NCBI GenBank assembly: GCA_964443225.1
Contig: CAYUCC010000006.1
Coordinates: 48,912 to 112,911 of the forward strand
Reading direction: 5' to 3'
Origin: SSC4 sp964443225
GTDB lineage: Bacteria > Chloroflexota > Anaerolineae > SSC4 > Amarolineaceae
Length of the DNA: 64,000 bases
Part shown: piece by piece, positions 41,358 through 49,714 of the stretch
Position numbering within the stretch: the stretch's first letter is position 1
How the letters are laid out: every line of letters starts with the position of its first letter
Program-made: the position numbers and the translations under genes
The notes under the pieces: model-generated
What the model was told of the DNA's origin: nothing
Database searches by the model: none
The model's input: the letters and a program-made list of their open reading frames with translations, nothing else

Positions 41358-43309
41358 ACGGCCATCCGGATGGCGTCGATAGTGGCCGGATTTTCCAGCG
41401 ATGAGGTATCGCCTGTCTCCTGGCCGAGGTACGCCGCGCGAATGAGCCGGTGCATCACCTTGGCGTTACGCGTCTTGGGCAGCGCGACGACGAACTTGAT
41501 CTCTTTGGGCTGCAGTGCCTTACCCATATCCGCCACGACCATTTCCTGCAGTGCGTGGCGCAGGGTCTCGCTGACCTCGTGCCCGGCGGCCACGACGCAG
41601 AAACAGACCACTTCCTGCCCCTTGATGGGGTGGGGTACACCGATCACCGCTGCTTCGGTGACCGCCGGGTGCCGGACCAGGATCGATTCGATTTCCGCCG
41701 GCCCCAGGCGTTTGCCCGCCACCTTGATCGTATCATCCGAACGTCCCAGGATGTACCACAACCCGTCGTCGTCGATCGCGGCCCAGTCGCCGTGCACCCA
41801 GGTATCGGGGAAACGCGACCAGTACGTATCGACATAACGCTGCGGGTCGTGCCAGAAGCCGCGTGTCATACCGATCCACGGCTGGCGCAGGACGAGTTCA
41901 CCGACCTGGTTGCGGATCGAGCGCCCCTGGTCGTCGACGACGTCGGCATCCATGCCCGGCACCGGCCCGCTGAAGGCGCACGGTTTGAGGGGCGTGAGCA
42001 CGTTACCCATGACGATGCCCCCCGCAATTTCGGTACCACCAGAGTAGTTGATGATTGGTTTCTTTCCATCGAGCACAGTGTGGAAGAACCACAGCCACGA
42101 TTCGGGATCCCAGGGCGAACCGGTCGAGCCCGCCAGGCGCAGGGTGGTGAGATCGTGTTTTTTGACGGGCGCGTCACCGTTGGGTTTGAGCGCGCGGATC
42201 AGGGTGGGTGAGACACCCAGCGCGGTCACGCCGTGTTGGGCGACCAGTTCCCAGGTACGATCGACATCGGGGAAGTTGGGTGCGCCGTCATACAGCATCA
42301 TCGTCGCGCCCAACAGCAGGGTACCGAAGGCCAGCCAGGGTCCCATCATCCAGCCCATGTCGGTCATCCAGTACACGGTGTCGTAGTCGTGCACGTCGAG
42401 GCCAAAGGCCATGTCCTGGGCGCTTTTGATGGGAAAGCCGCAGTGGGTGTGTACGGCGCCTTTGGGCTGGCCGGTGGTGCCCGAGGTGTAGATGAGCATC
42501 ACCACGTCTTCGGCGTTGGTGGGGGTGGTCGTCGCCGTGATCGGCTGCCCGGCAACGAGGTGGTGCCACCAGCGGTCGCGCCCCTCGCTCCAGGGAATCT
42601 CGTTGCCCGCACGCTGCACCACCACGACGTGTTCCACGCTGGGTACCTGGTCTACCGCCTCGTCGGCCACCGGTTTCATGTTCACCAGGCGGCCGCGGCG
42701 GAAGAAGCCGTCGGCGGTGAGCAGGGCACGGGCCCCGGCATCTTCCAGCCGGCTGGCCACCGCCCCGGCGCCATAACCGGAGAAGAGGGGCAGGATGATG
42801 CCGCCAATTTTGGCGATGGCCAGCAGACCAATCACGATCTCGGGCACCATCGGCATGAAGAGGCCAATCGGGTCGCCCGGCCCCAGGCCCAGGCTGCGCA
42901 GACCGTTGGCCAGCCGGTTGACTTCGCGGAAGAGGTCGCCATAGGTGAGCACGCGCACGTGGCCCTCTTCCCCTTCCCAACGCAGTGCGGCGCGGTTGCG
43001 CGCCGGCGTCGTTTGCCACTTGTCCAGGCAGTTGTGCACGATGTTCATGACGCCGTCGACGCACCAGTCTGGCCAGGCCTTTCCACGGCTCAGGTCGATG
43101 ATCTGACGGTAGGGCTCGTAGAACTCGATGTCCAGTTCGGACAGAATCGCCTCCCAGAACCAGGCGATGTCCTCGGTCGACCGCTGCTGCAGCGCGTCGT
43201 ACGACGGGAGGTTGTGACGTGTCATGAACTGCTGGATGCGACTCTCGCGGACCCACGCGGGGGTGGGTCGCCAGACCACATCGCCGCCAAAGGTGAATTC
43301 TTCAGTCAT
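41354..43309 (-). CDS. AMP-dependent acyl-CoA synthetase (acetoacetyl/acetyl-CoA synthetase-like)
   Basis: The 651-residue protein is a full-length AMP-forming synthetase. It has an N-terminal ACAS-type lead (WFWEAILSELDIEFYEPYRQ), the phosphate loop LIYTSGTTGQPKGAVHTH (residues about 269-286), the adenylate motif YSGGTEIAGG (about 420-429), WVHGDWAAIDDDGLWYILGR (about 513-532), and a C-terminal PKTRNAKVMHR with the catalytic Lys (about 627-637). It activates a short- or medium-chain acid to the CoA ester; which acid is unknown. It starts a co-directional series with the methyltransferase, the hydrolase and acyl-CoA dehydrogenase. Confidence 0.9.
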   Translation of the reverse strand: MTEEFTFGGDVVWRPTPAWVRESRIQQFMTRHNLPSYDALQQRSTEDIAWFWEAILSELDIEFYEPYRQIIDLSRGKAWPDWCVDGVMNIVHNCLDKWQTTPARNRAALRWEGEEGHVRVLTYGDLFREVNRLANGLRSLGLGPGDPIGLFMPMVPEIVIGLLAIAKIGGIILPLFSGYGAGAVASRLEDAGARALLTADGFFRRGRLVNMKPVADEAVDQVPSVEHVVVVQRAGNEIPWSEGRDRWWHHLVAGQPITATTTPTNAEDVVMLIYTSGTTGQPKGAVHTHCGFPIKSAQDMAFGLDVHDYDTVYWMTDMGWMMGPWLAFGTLLLGATMMLYDGAPNFPDVDRTWELVAQHGVTALGVSPTLIRALKPNGDAPVKKHDLTTLRLAGSTGSPWDPESWLWFFHTVLDGKKPIINYSGGTEIAGGIVMGNVLTPLKPCAFSGPVPGMDADVVDDQGRSIRNQVGELVLRQPWIGMTRGFWHDPQRYVDTYWSRFPDTWVHGDWAAIDDDGLWYILGRSDDTIKVAGKRLGPAEIESILVRHPAVTEAAVIGVPHPIKGQEVVCFCVVAAGHEVSETLRHALQEMVVADMGKALQPKEIKFVVALPKTRNAKVMHRLIRAAYLGQETGDTSSLENPATIDAIRMAV

Positions 43310-43327
43310 AGTGTACTCCGCTTTGCC

Positions 43328-43794
43328 TTGAGCTCAAGCTCAAGGCTCATAGCTAAAGCCCGCTCAAGCGGGCTGGCCCCTGGTCGACGTCGTCCCGAGT
43401 CGGCTTACAGCCGACTTGAGGTGTCAGCCTTGAGCTTGAGCCCTGCCTTGAGCTCAAGCTCAAGGCTCATAGCTAAAGCCCGCTCAAGCGGGCTGGCCCC
43501 TGGTCGACGTCGTCCCGAGTCGGCTTACAGCCGACTTGAGCTTTTAGCCTTGCGCCTTGAGCTCAAGCTCAAGGCTAAAAGCTGAAGCCCGCTGAAGCGG
43601 GCTGGGCCCCCTGGTCGACCTCGTCTCGAGTCGGCTTACAGCCGACTTGAGCTTTTAGCCTTGCGCCTTGAGCTCAAGCTCAAGGCTAAAAGCTGAAGCC
43701 CGCTGAAGCGGGCTGGGCCCCCTGGTCGAGCTCCGTCGTCCGAGTCGGCTTACAGCCGACTTGAGCTGTTAGCCTTGAGCTTGAGCTCAAGGCA
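43328..43794. repeat. Four-unit tandem array with three nested hairpins per unit
   Basis: Units begin TTGAGCTCAAGCTCAAGG at 43328, 43448, 43557 and 43668 (steps 120, 109 and 111). Each holds three inverted repeats: TTGAGCT/AGCTCAA-type, AGCCCGCT..AGCGGGCT and AGTCGGCT-TAC-AGCCGACT. The GGTCGA and GTCGTC joints vary most. The array is bounded by the start of the synthetase gene and the stop of arginase and contains no gene. The hairpin pair resembles intergenic repeats I recall from other Chloroflexota genomes. Confidence 0.92.
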
Positions 43795-43799
43795 TGGAT

Positions 43800-44723
43800 C
43801 TACAAAATCCGTTTGCCGACCAACGAGCAGACCAGCTCGACCGCAAGCTCGGCGGTGCGGTTGCCGTGGTCCAGGATGGGGTTGATTTCGACCACATCCA
43901 CGGCGGCCACGCGGCCCGACTCGGCGATCAGCTCCATGAGCAGATGGGCTTCACGATAACTCAGACCGCCGGGGACTGGCGTACCGACTCCAGGCGCAAA
44001 ATCGGGATCGAGGGCATCCATGTCGAGACTAACGTGCAGGTGCGGGAAGGCAGCCAGGCGGTCGAGGGCGCGCCGCGCGACGGCGGCAATGCCCTGTTCG
44101 TCCAGCTCGCGCATGGTGAACACCGTAATCCCGCTCTGGCGCAGGTCGAGCCGCTCCTGGCGATCGAGCTCGCGGATGCCGATCATCACCACCTGCTGCG
44201 GTGTGAGCCGGCTGCGTTGGCCGATAGCGGTCAATTCCGGCGCGCCGCGGCCCAACAGGGCGGCAACAGGCATACCATGGATGTTACCGCTCGGTGTGGT
44301 GGCCGGCGTGTTGAAATCGGCGTGGGCATCGATCCACAGCAGACCGGTGGGACCGCGACTGGCACAGCCCGCAACGCTGCCGATCGATATCGAGTGATCT
44401 CCACCCAGGCAAATGGGCAGGGCATTATCCTGGACAGCCGCCGCGGCCCGCTCGTACAATTCCTGGGCGACGCGCGCGATCGCCGGCAGGTGACGGAGAC
44501 CGTCGGGCAAACCAGGCGTGATCGTCGAGGCTTCGGGCACGGGCACGTTGAGATTGCCGCCGTCTTCTACGCGACACCCCAGCGTCTCCAGGTGATTTTG
44601 CAGGCCGGCATAACGGATTGCACTAGGCCCCATGTCGACGCCGCGCCGCTGTTGGCCCAGGTCCATGGGCACACCGAGGATTCGAATCGTACGGTCATTG
44701 TCGGGCGCGGGTGCGTGACGCAT
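43800..44723 (-). CDS. Arginase (RocF-like)
   Basis: The 307-residue protein belongs to the ureohydrolases. The Mn ligands are visible in CLGGDHSISIG (His), LLWIDAHADFN (Asp, His, Asp) and SLDMDALDPDFAPGVGTP (two Asp). The lead ILGVPMDLGQQRRGVDMGPSAIRYAGL, with GVDMGPSAIR, is typical of arginase rather than agmatinase. It hydrolyses arginine to ornithine and urea. It begins 6 bp after the stop of the cyclic-diphosphoglycerate-synthetase-like gene, so they share a transcript. It ends at the hairpin array. Confidence 0.9.
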   Translation of the reverse strand: MRHAPAPDNDRTIRILGVPMDLGQQRRGVDMGPSAIRYAGLQNHLETLGCRVEDGGNLNVPVPEASTITPGLPDGLRHLPAIARVAQELYERAAAAVQDNALPICLGGDHSISIGSVAGCASRGPTGLLWIDAHADFNTPATTPSGNIHGMPVAALLGRGAPELTAIGQRSRLTPQQVVMIGIRELDRQERLDLRQSGITVFTMRELDEQGIAAVARRALDRLAAFPHLHVSLDMDALDPDFAPGVGTPVPGGLSYREAHLLMELIAESGRVAAVDVVEINPILDHGNRTAELAVELVCSLVGKRIL

Positions 44724-44729
44724 GTGGAT

Positions 44730-46058
44730 TCAGCTCACGGTGGTGGTGAACCTGCGGTCCAGGATATCCTGGAGCGATGGTTTACCGATTTCCTGCAGCT
44801 CGTAGTGCACGCGCTGAGTTGGTTTGTGAATGGGCACCAGGCGCGTCAAATCGATGGGTGTCGCCACGATCACCAGGTCGCACGGCACGCGGTCGATAGT
44901 CTGTTCGAGGTCGGCAATCTGGGCGGCGCCGTATCCCATGGCCGGCAGCACGGGGCCGGTTGTGGGGTACCGGTTGTAGGTGTCGCGGATGCTGGCCACG
45001 GCGTACGGGCGTGGATCGACGATTTCACTGGCGCCAAAACGGCGTGCGGCGACGACACCTGCGCCATAGGCCATTTCGCCATGGGTCAAGGTCGGGCCAT
45101 CCTCGACGACGAGTACCCGCCGGCCACGGATCGCGTCGGGATCGGGCACGGTGATCGGGGAGGCCGCCTCGACGATCAGGGCGTCGGGATTGACACGACG
45201 CACGGCGTCGCGCACGCGGCTGATCGGTTCCAGGTCGGCGGTATCGACCTTGTTGATGACCACAACGTCGGCCAGACGCAGGTTGGTTTCACCGGGGTGG
45301 TACGTCGTTTCGTGTCCCGCGCGGTGGGGATCGGCCACGACGATGAGCAGGTCGGGCTGGTAGAAGGGCATGTCATTGTTGCCACCATCCCAGACGATGA
45401 CGTCGGCCTCGGCCTCGGCGGCGTGCAGAATGTCGGCGTAATCGACGCCCGCATACACGATGACGCCGCGATCCAGGTGGGGTTCGTATTCCTCACGCTC
45501 TTCGATGGTACAGCCGTGATCGTCCAGGTCGGCATACGTGGCAAAACGTTGGCAGCGCTGCTGCACCAGGTTGCCGTAGGGCATTGGGTGACGCACAGCC
45601 ACGACGCGGCGTCCCTGGGCGCGCAGGAGATCACACACACGCCGCGTGGTCTGGCTTTTTCCCGAACCGGTGCGTACGGCGCAAACGGCAACGACCGGTT
45701 TCTGGGCGCGCAGCATCGTGTGGTGGGGCCCTAAGAGTCGAAAATCGGCCCCGGCGGCCAACACCTGGGAGGCCTTGTGCATGACGTACTCGTGCGACAC
45801 GTCGCTGTAGGCAAATACAACCTGGTCGACCGCCAGGTCGCGGATCAGGCTGTCGAGGTCAGATTCCGGATAGATCGGGATGCCGTCGGTGTAGGCGGGG
45901 CCGGCCAGCTCGGGTGGGTAGCGCCGCCCGTCGATGTTGGGGATCTGCGTCGCCGTAAACGCGACGACGGTCGTGGTTTCGTCACTGCGGAAATGGACGT
46001 TGAAATTGTGAAAATCACGTCCGGCTGCGCCCATGATCAGAATACGTTGTTTCGCCAT
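44730..46058 (-). CDS. Cyclic 2,3-diphosphoglycerate synthetase-like P-loop protein
   Basis: The 442-residue protein matches the family annotated as cyclic 2,3-diphosphoglycerate synthetase. It starts RILIMGAAGRDFHNFNV, and the P-loop is AVRTGSGKSQTTRRVCD (residues about 128-144). It has VVINKVDTAD, a G4-like NKVD motif, and YAGVDYADILHAAEAEADVIVWDGGNNDMPFY. In methanogens the enzyme makes the thermolyte cyclic 2,3-DPG; bacterial copies are common and their role is unsettled. GAGGT precedes the ATG. It lies directly upstream of arginase. Confidence 0.82.
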   Translation of the reverse strand: MAKQRILIMGAAGRDFHNFNVHFRSDETTTVVAFTATQIPNIDGRRYPPELAGPAYTDGIPIYPESDLDSLIRDLAVDQVVFAYSDVSHEYVMHKASQVLAAGADFRLLGPHHTMLRAQKPVVAVCAVRTGSGKSQTTRRVCDLLRAQGRRVVAVRHPMPYGNLVQQRCQRFATYADLDDHGCTIEEREEYEPHLDRGVIVYAGVDYADILHAAEAEADVIVWDGGNNDMPFYQPDLLIVVADPHRAGHETTYHPGETNLRLADVVVINKVDTADLEPISRVRDAVRRVNPDALIVEAASPITVPDPDAIRGRRVLVVEDGPTLTHGEMAYGAGVVAARRFGASEIVDPRPYAVASIRDTYNRYPTTGPVLPAMGYGAAQIADLEQTIDRVPCDLVIVATPIDLTRLVPIHKPTQRVHYELQEIGKPSLQDILDRRFTTTVS

Positions 46059-46084
46059 TGAAATTCAGACCTCAATCCGAGTTA

Positions 46085-46127
46085 TCCGCGCCGGGCGCGG
46101 ACTGAGACTTTCCGCGCCGGGCGCGGA
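46085..46127. repeat. Two tandem GC-rich hairpins after nusB
   Basis: The 17-base palindrome TCCGCGCCGGGCGCGGA occurs at 46085-46101 and again at 46111-46127. On the minus strand it lies just after the nusB stop (46140) and before the next gene in the series. It may act as a terminator or processing signal, but there is no clear T tract. Confidence 0.8.
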
Positions 46128-46139
46128 TGGGTAACGGTT

Positions 46140-46571
46140 TTATTTGCGCGGGCGCGCGGTTTTGGCCGTAGGTGCCCCATTGATTGCACTGCCCAACACG
46201 CCGTTGACGAAACGTGGGCTGCTGTCGCTGCCAAATTCCTTGGCCAGCTCGACCGCTTCGTTGATGATCACTTTGACCGGTGCATCCTGGGTGACGCGCA
46301 GCTCGCACAGCGCAATGCGCAGGATATTACGATCGACGATCGCAACCTGTTCGAGCGGCCATTCGGGAGCATACTGGCGTATCACGCTGTCCAGCATGTC
46401 TTTGTGTTCGATAACGCTGAAGAAGAGCAGGCGCGTAAAACGTTCCGTTTCGACGTCGACCGGCTCTTCCAACAGCCGATTATCGATCACGGTGCGTGGA
46501 TCGTGATGCACCGTATCGGTTTCGTAGAGGGCCTGCAGCACCAGCTCGCGCGCGTGCGTTCGCGATTTCAC
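46140..46571 (-). CDS. nusB: Transcription antitermination protein NusB
   Basis: The 143-residue protein is a NusB. It starts KSRTHARELVLQALYETD (residues 2-19), has WPLEQVAIVDRNILRIALCEL (about 73-93), and ends VKVIINEAVELAKEFGSDSSPRFVNGVLGS (about 102-131), all hallmarks of the family. NusB works with NusE in rRNA antitermination. The start is set at a GTG (46571), since GAGGAG lies 8 bases upstream; a longer frame from a TTG at 46592 would contain that site. It follows the Asp23-like gene in the same direction. Confidence 0.93.
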   Translation of the reverse strand: MKSRTHARELVLQALYETDTVHHDPRTVIDNRLLEEPVDVETERFTRLLFFSVIEHKDMLDSVIRQYAPEWPLEQVAIVDRNILRIALCELRVTQDAPVKVIINEAVELAKEFGSDSSPRFVNGVLGSAINGAPTAKTARPRK

Positions 46572-46665
46572 CGCGTTCTCCTCCTCGTGCAAAGCCCGGG
46601 AGACGTGCCCGTGGGCGGAAGCGGCTCAGTGCAGCGGCTTCGATTCGTTTGACAGCACAGACGAC

Positions 46666-47160
46666 CTATTTGCGGTGGCCTTTGGGTGACGGAGGCGGCG
46701 TGTTGGGCGGACCCGTCGCGCCGTCACTGTTTGCCAGATCGATATCATCGATATGTACGTTGACCCCGCGTACCTTCATGTCAACCATGTGCTCGATCGC
46801 GCGCGTCACGACATTCTGCAGCGTATGTGCAATTTCGACCATGTTGACCCCGGCTGCCACAATCACCCGCAGATCGACCGTCACACCGTTTTGTTCATCG
46901 ATCTCGACGCGCACACCGTCACTGGTGGCGGTCTGGATGCGGTTGGCGCTGCGCCGGCTGCTGGCGCGACCAGAAAGTCGTGCCACACCGGGTTCGCTCA
47001 GGCTGACCTGGCGTACAATCGTGACCAGGACCTCCGGCGCAACAAAGATACGACCCAGGGAAGCGGTCATCGGCTGTTCAGATGATTCGTGTGTTGATCC
47101 TGGACCAGATGCGGGATCTGTCGCTTTGTTGGTCATGTCCCTGCTGCTTTCGACGCTCAT
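46666..47160 (-). CDS. Asp23/Gls24 family envelope stress protein, copy 2
   Basis: The 164-residue protein has an Asp23 domain (residues about 38-140): LGRIFVAPEVLVTIVRQVSLSEPGV, VTVDLRVIVAAGVNMVEIAHTLQ and VRGVNVHIDDID. The N-terminal 35 residues and the C-terminal Pro-rich tail are disordered. Members of the family lie near the membrane and are tied to envelope stress and fatty-acid kinase loci. The ATG overlaps the fabG stop as ATGA. Another copy is at 56111. Confidence 0.87.
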   Translation of the reverse strand: MSVESSRDMTNKATDPASGPGSTHESSEQPMTASLGRIFVAPEVLVTIVRQVSLSEPGVARLSGRASSRRSANRIQTATSDGVRVEIDEQNGVTVDLRVIVAAGVNMVEIAHTLQNVVTRAIEHMVDMKVRGVNVHIDDIDLANSDGATGPPNTPPPSPKGHRK

Positions 47161-47906
47161 TGCATAGCCAGACCGCCATCCACGCTCAGCACCTGCCCGG
47201 TAATGAAACTGGCGGCAGCTGATGCGAAGAAGGCAACGGCCTCGGCGACCTCTTCCGGTGTTCCCATACGACCCAAGGGTGTGCTGGCAATCCCCTGGGC
47301 GCGCATCTCTTCGGAGACGACCTCGGTCAGCGCGGTCGGAATGAAGCCGGGCGCCACGGCGTTGACCGTCACATTGCGTGAGCCCACTTCCTTGGCCAGG
47401 CTCTTGGTGAACCCAATGATGCCCGCCTTAGAGGCGGCATAGTTGGTCTGGCCCGCCTGCCCCGCCAGGCCGACGATCGACGTGATATTGATGATGCGTC
47501 CGGAGCGCTGTTTGAGCATCGGCCGCAGGGCGGCTTTGCAGCACGCATAGACACTCTTCAAGTTGGTCGTGATGACGTCGTCCCAATCCGCCTCTTTGAT
47601 CATCATGAGCAGGTTGTCACGTGTCGTTCCCGCGTTGTTGACCAGGATGTCGAGCCGGCCGAATTCGCTGATGGCAAATTTGATCAGGGCCTGGGCCTCG
47701 TCGGTGCGGCTGACGTCGGCTTGAAAGACACGCGCGTCACCACCGGCTGCCCGGATTTCGGTGGCCACGGCTTCGGCCCCTTCTGGGCTGGCGCGGTGAT
47801 TGATGATCACGTGTGCGCCGCGTTCGGCCAGGAGGCGGGCAATCGCCGCGCCAATGCCACGCGAGGCCCCGGTGACGATCGCAACCTGTTCGTCCAGTCT
47901 AGTCAT
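47157..47906 (-). CDS. fabG: 3-oxoacyl-ACP reductase FabG
   Basis: The 249-residue short-chain dehydrogenase carries the cofactor motif VTGASRGIGAAIAR (residues about 11-24), NNAG (about 90-93), the catalytic Ser in NITSIVGLAGQ, YAASKAG (Tyr and Lys) and the C-terminal ITGQVLSVDGGLAMQ of FabG. It reduces 3-oxoacyl-ACP in fatty acid elongation. The ATG at 47906 overlaps the fabD stop by 8 bp, and its own stop overlaps the Asp23-like start, so translation is coupled. Confidence 0.93.
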   Translation of the reverse strand: MTRLDEQVAIVTGASRGIGAAIARLLAERGAHVIINHRASPEGAEAVATEIRAAGGDARVFQADVSRTDEAQALIKFAISEFGRLDILVNNAGTTRDNLLMMIKEADWDDVITTNLKSVYACCKAALRPMLKQRSGRIINITSIVGLAGQAGQTNYAASKAGIIGFTKSLAKEVGSRNVTVNAVAPGFIPTALTEVVSEEMRAQGIASTPLGRMGTPEEVAEAVAFFASAAASFITGQVLSVDGGLAMQ

Positions 47907-48864
47907 AGGCACCTACTTCCTGTACGAGATGATTCAGCTGGTCGATGCCCGTCGGGTCACCCACGCTGAGGCGGGCGGGGGCGGGCGCAATCCGTTTGGC
48001 CAGGGCCGTCAAGACCGTGCCCGAACCAAATTCGACAAAGGCGGTCACACCGGCCGTTGCCATCAACCGTACCGATTGGTCCCAGCGTACCCCCGCCGTG
48101 AGCTGGTCGACCAGTTCGCGGCGAATGTCCGCCGCGCTGGCGAGCGGCTGGGCGGTGATGTTGCTGATCACCGGCACCTGGGGCTCAGCGACGGGCGTTT
48201 CGGTGAGGGCCGCGGCCATTTCGCGCGCGGCCGGGGCCATCAACGCCGAATGGGCGGCAATGCTGATCGGCAGCCGTACCACTTTGCGGGCACCGCGCCC
48301 GCCGGCCAACGCCATCGCCGCCGTCAGTGCGGGCAGATCACCCGAAATGACCACCTGGCCCGGACTGTTGTAGTTGGCCACCTGAACCACCCCGCCGGTT
48401 TGTGCGGCGGCGTCGGCCACGATCTGTTCGACGGTCTCATCGTCGAGGGCCAGGATCGCGGCCATACCGCCGGGCTGCAGATCATCGGCCTGGCCCATCA
48501 ACTGACCACGCAGCCGCACCAGACGCACGGCATCGGCAAACCGCAGCGCGCCGGCGGCAACCAGGGCGCTGTACTCACCCAGGCTGTGCCCCGCCACGAA
48601 CAGGCCGCGGGGCAGCGCGCCCAATGCCGCTGAGGCCGCACGCCATGCCGCCACACTGGTCACCAGCAGGGCTGGCTGTGTATTGATGGTCGAGTTCAGC
48701 GTCTCCTCAGGACCGTCGAAACAGAGTTCGGAGAGAGCAAACCCGAGCACAGCATCCGCTTCGGCAAATGTGGCGGCCGCGACGGGGTAAGCTTCGGCCA
48801 ATGCCTGGCCCATGCCGACGACCTGCGACCCCTGGCCTGGAAACAGATAGGCAAATTGGTGCAT
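47899..48864 (-). CDS. fabD: Malonyl-CoA:ACP transacylase FabD
   Basis: The 321-residue protein begins FAYLFPGQGSQVVGMGQAL (residues 4-22), has the nucleophile elbow VAGHSLGEYSALVAAGAL (about 90-107) with Ser, and the later AAHSALMAPAA with the catalytic His (about 200-210) and VEFGSGTVLTAL. It charges ACP with malonyl groups. The ATG at 48864 lies 5 bp after the L32 stop; a longer frame to 48981 would run through rpmF. fabG overlaps by 8 bp. Confidence 0.93.
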   Translation of the reverse strand: MHQFAYLFPGQGSQVVGMGQALAEAYPVAAATFAEADAVLGFALSELCFDGPEETLNSTINTQPALLVTSVAAWRAASAALGALPRGLFVAGHSLGEYSALVAAGALRFADAVRLVRLRGQLMGQADDLQPGGMAAILALDDETVEQIVADAAAQTGGVVQVANYNSPGQVVISGDLPALTAAMALAGGRGARKVVRLPISIAAHSALMAPAAREMAAALTETPVAEPQVPVISNITAQPLASAADIRRELVDQLTAGVRWDQSVRLMATAGVTAFVEFGSGTVLTALAKRIAPAPARLSVGDPTGIDQLNHLVQEVGAYD

Positions 48865-48869
48865 CGAAC

Positions 48870-49070
48870 CTAGGACTTCTTCTTGGTGTCCTTCTCTTGC
48901 TCGACCACCTCGACGCCCTTGTAGTAGCCACAGTTGGGGCACACCTGGTGCGAAAGACGCGGCGTCTTGCACTGCGGGCATTCCACCAGGTTAGGCAGCG
49001 TCAGGGCATCGTGTGCCCGACGGCGGTGGGTGCGCCCGTGTGAGAATCTTCGTTTTGGTAGCGGTGGCAT
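48870..49070 (-). CDS. rpmF: 50S ribosomal protein L32
   Basis: The 66-residue protein begins PPLPKRRFSHGRTHRRRAHDA and carries a zinc-binding CPQCKTPRLSHQVCPNCGYY (residues about 31-50, four Cys), the Cys-positive form of L32. The tail VVEQEKDTKKKS is charged. GGAG lies 10 bases upstream of the ATG. It is between yceD (27 bp gap) and fabD (5 bp), as seen in the conserved yceD-rpmF-fatty acid cluster. Confidence 0.95.
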   Translation of the reverse strand: MPPLPKRRFSHGRTHRRRAHDALTLPNLVECPQCKTPRLSHQVCPNCGYYKGVEVVEQEKDTKKKS

Positions 49071-49097
49071 GTGATCTTGACTCCTTATGACTCTTTT

Positions 49098-49637
49098 TCA
49101 ATCTTCGTTTTGTATGAGGCTCTTGAGTGCCGTCCAACGCGTATCGATCTCGTCGACCGTACAACCGCAGGGACCCGTATTGAGGTCCTTGCCACAAGTG
49201 GGACACAACCCGCGACAATCCGGCCGGCAAACCGGTGCCAGGTCCTGCGACAACCACAACTCCTGGCGGATGATTTCTCCCAGGTTGAGTATGTGTTGGG
49301 CGTCGATGAGCAAGGCCGGGTCTTCTTCCGGATCGACCACAATCGGTGCGCCGGTCAGCACCTCGACGGTGGCCTTGAACTCGTCTTCTAACTCGAACTC
49401 GATCTGCTGCTGCACCGGTGCCAGGCAGCGCGCACAGTCCGTTGCAAAGGCTGTCGCCAGGCGGCCCGTGACCAGTACCCCATCGGGGGTATGCAAAAAC
49501 TGCACACGACCCATGAGAGGGGTGGTTATGGGTAACTCGGCCGCCAGCGCCTGGATGTCTTCCTGGACATCATAGCGCCGGACCGAGCCAATCGGTTCTT
49601 TCAGTAACTGCGCAACGTTGAACTGCACCGGGTACAC
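49098..49637 (-). CDS. YceD/DUF177 family protein
   Basis: The 179-residue protein shows the DUF177 pattern: a beta-rich first half (VQFLHTPDGVLVTGRL, then TDCARCLAPVQQQIEFELEDEF with CxxC, residues about 68-88) and a C-terminal cysteine cluster CRPDCRGLCPTCGKDLNTGPCGC. Such proteins accompany L32 and are linked to 23S rRNA metabolism. The start is a GTG (49637) with a weak ribosome-binding site. A strong promoter lies just upstream. Confidence 0.88.
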   Translation of the reverse strand: MYPVQFNVAQLLKEPIGSVRRYDVQEDIQALAAELPITTPLMGRVQFLHTPDGVLVTGRLATAFATDCARCLAPVQQQIEFELEDEFKATVEVLTGAPIVVDPEEDPALLIDAQHILNLGEIIRQELWLSQDLAPVCRPDCRGLCPTCGKDLNTGPCGCTVDEIDTRWTALKSLIQNED

Positions 49638-49685
49638 TCACGACTCAAAGTTGGTTGTTGTGCCTTGCAGGCAAGGCAAAAAGGC

Positions 49686-49714
49686 ATTATAGGCCAGACC
49701 GGACCCGGCGTCAA
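49686..49714 (-). promoter_or_regulatory. Promoter for the yceD-rpmF-fabD-fabG series
   Basis: TTGACG (49714-49709) and TATAAT (49691-49686) are 17 bp apart on the minus strand. The -35 box overlaps the stop codon of the upstream coiled-coil gene, so this is an internal promoter of the longer series. Confidence 0.8.

Noticed and set aside
42233..43585. Plus-strand open frame of 450 codons
   Set aside because: It is antisense to the acyl-CoA synthetase and its C-terminal part is translated hairpin repeat.
43328..43794. CRISPR array
   Set aside because: The units are 110-120 bp direct tandem copies with internal hairpins and no unique spacers; no cas genes are present.
43794..45734. Plus-strand open frame of 646 codons
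   Set aside because: It runs opposite to arginase and the diphosphoglycerate-synthetase-like gene, both well supported. The composition is typical of an antisense frame and it starts in the hairpin array.
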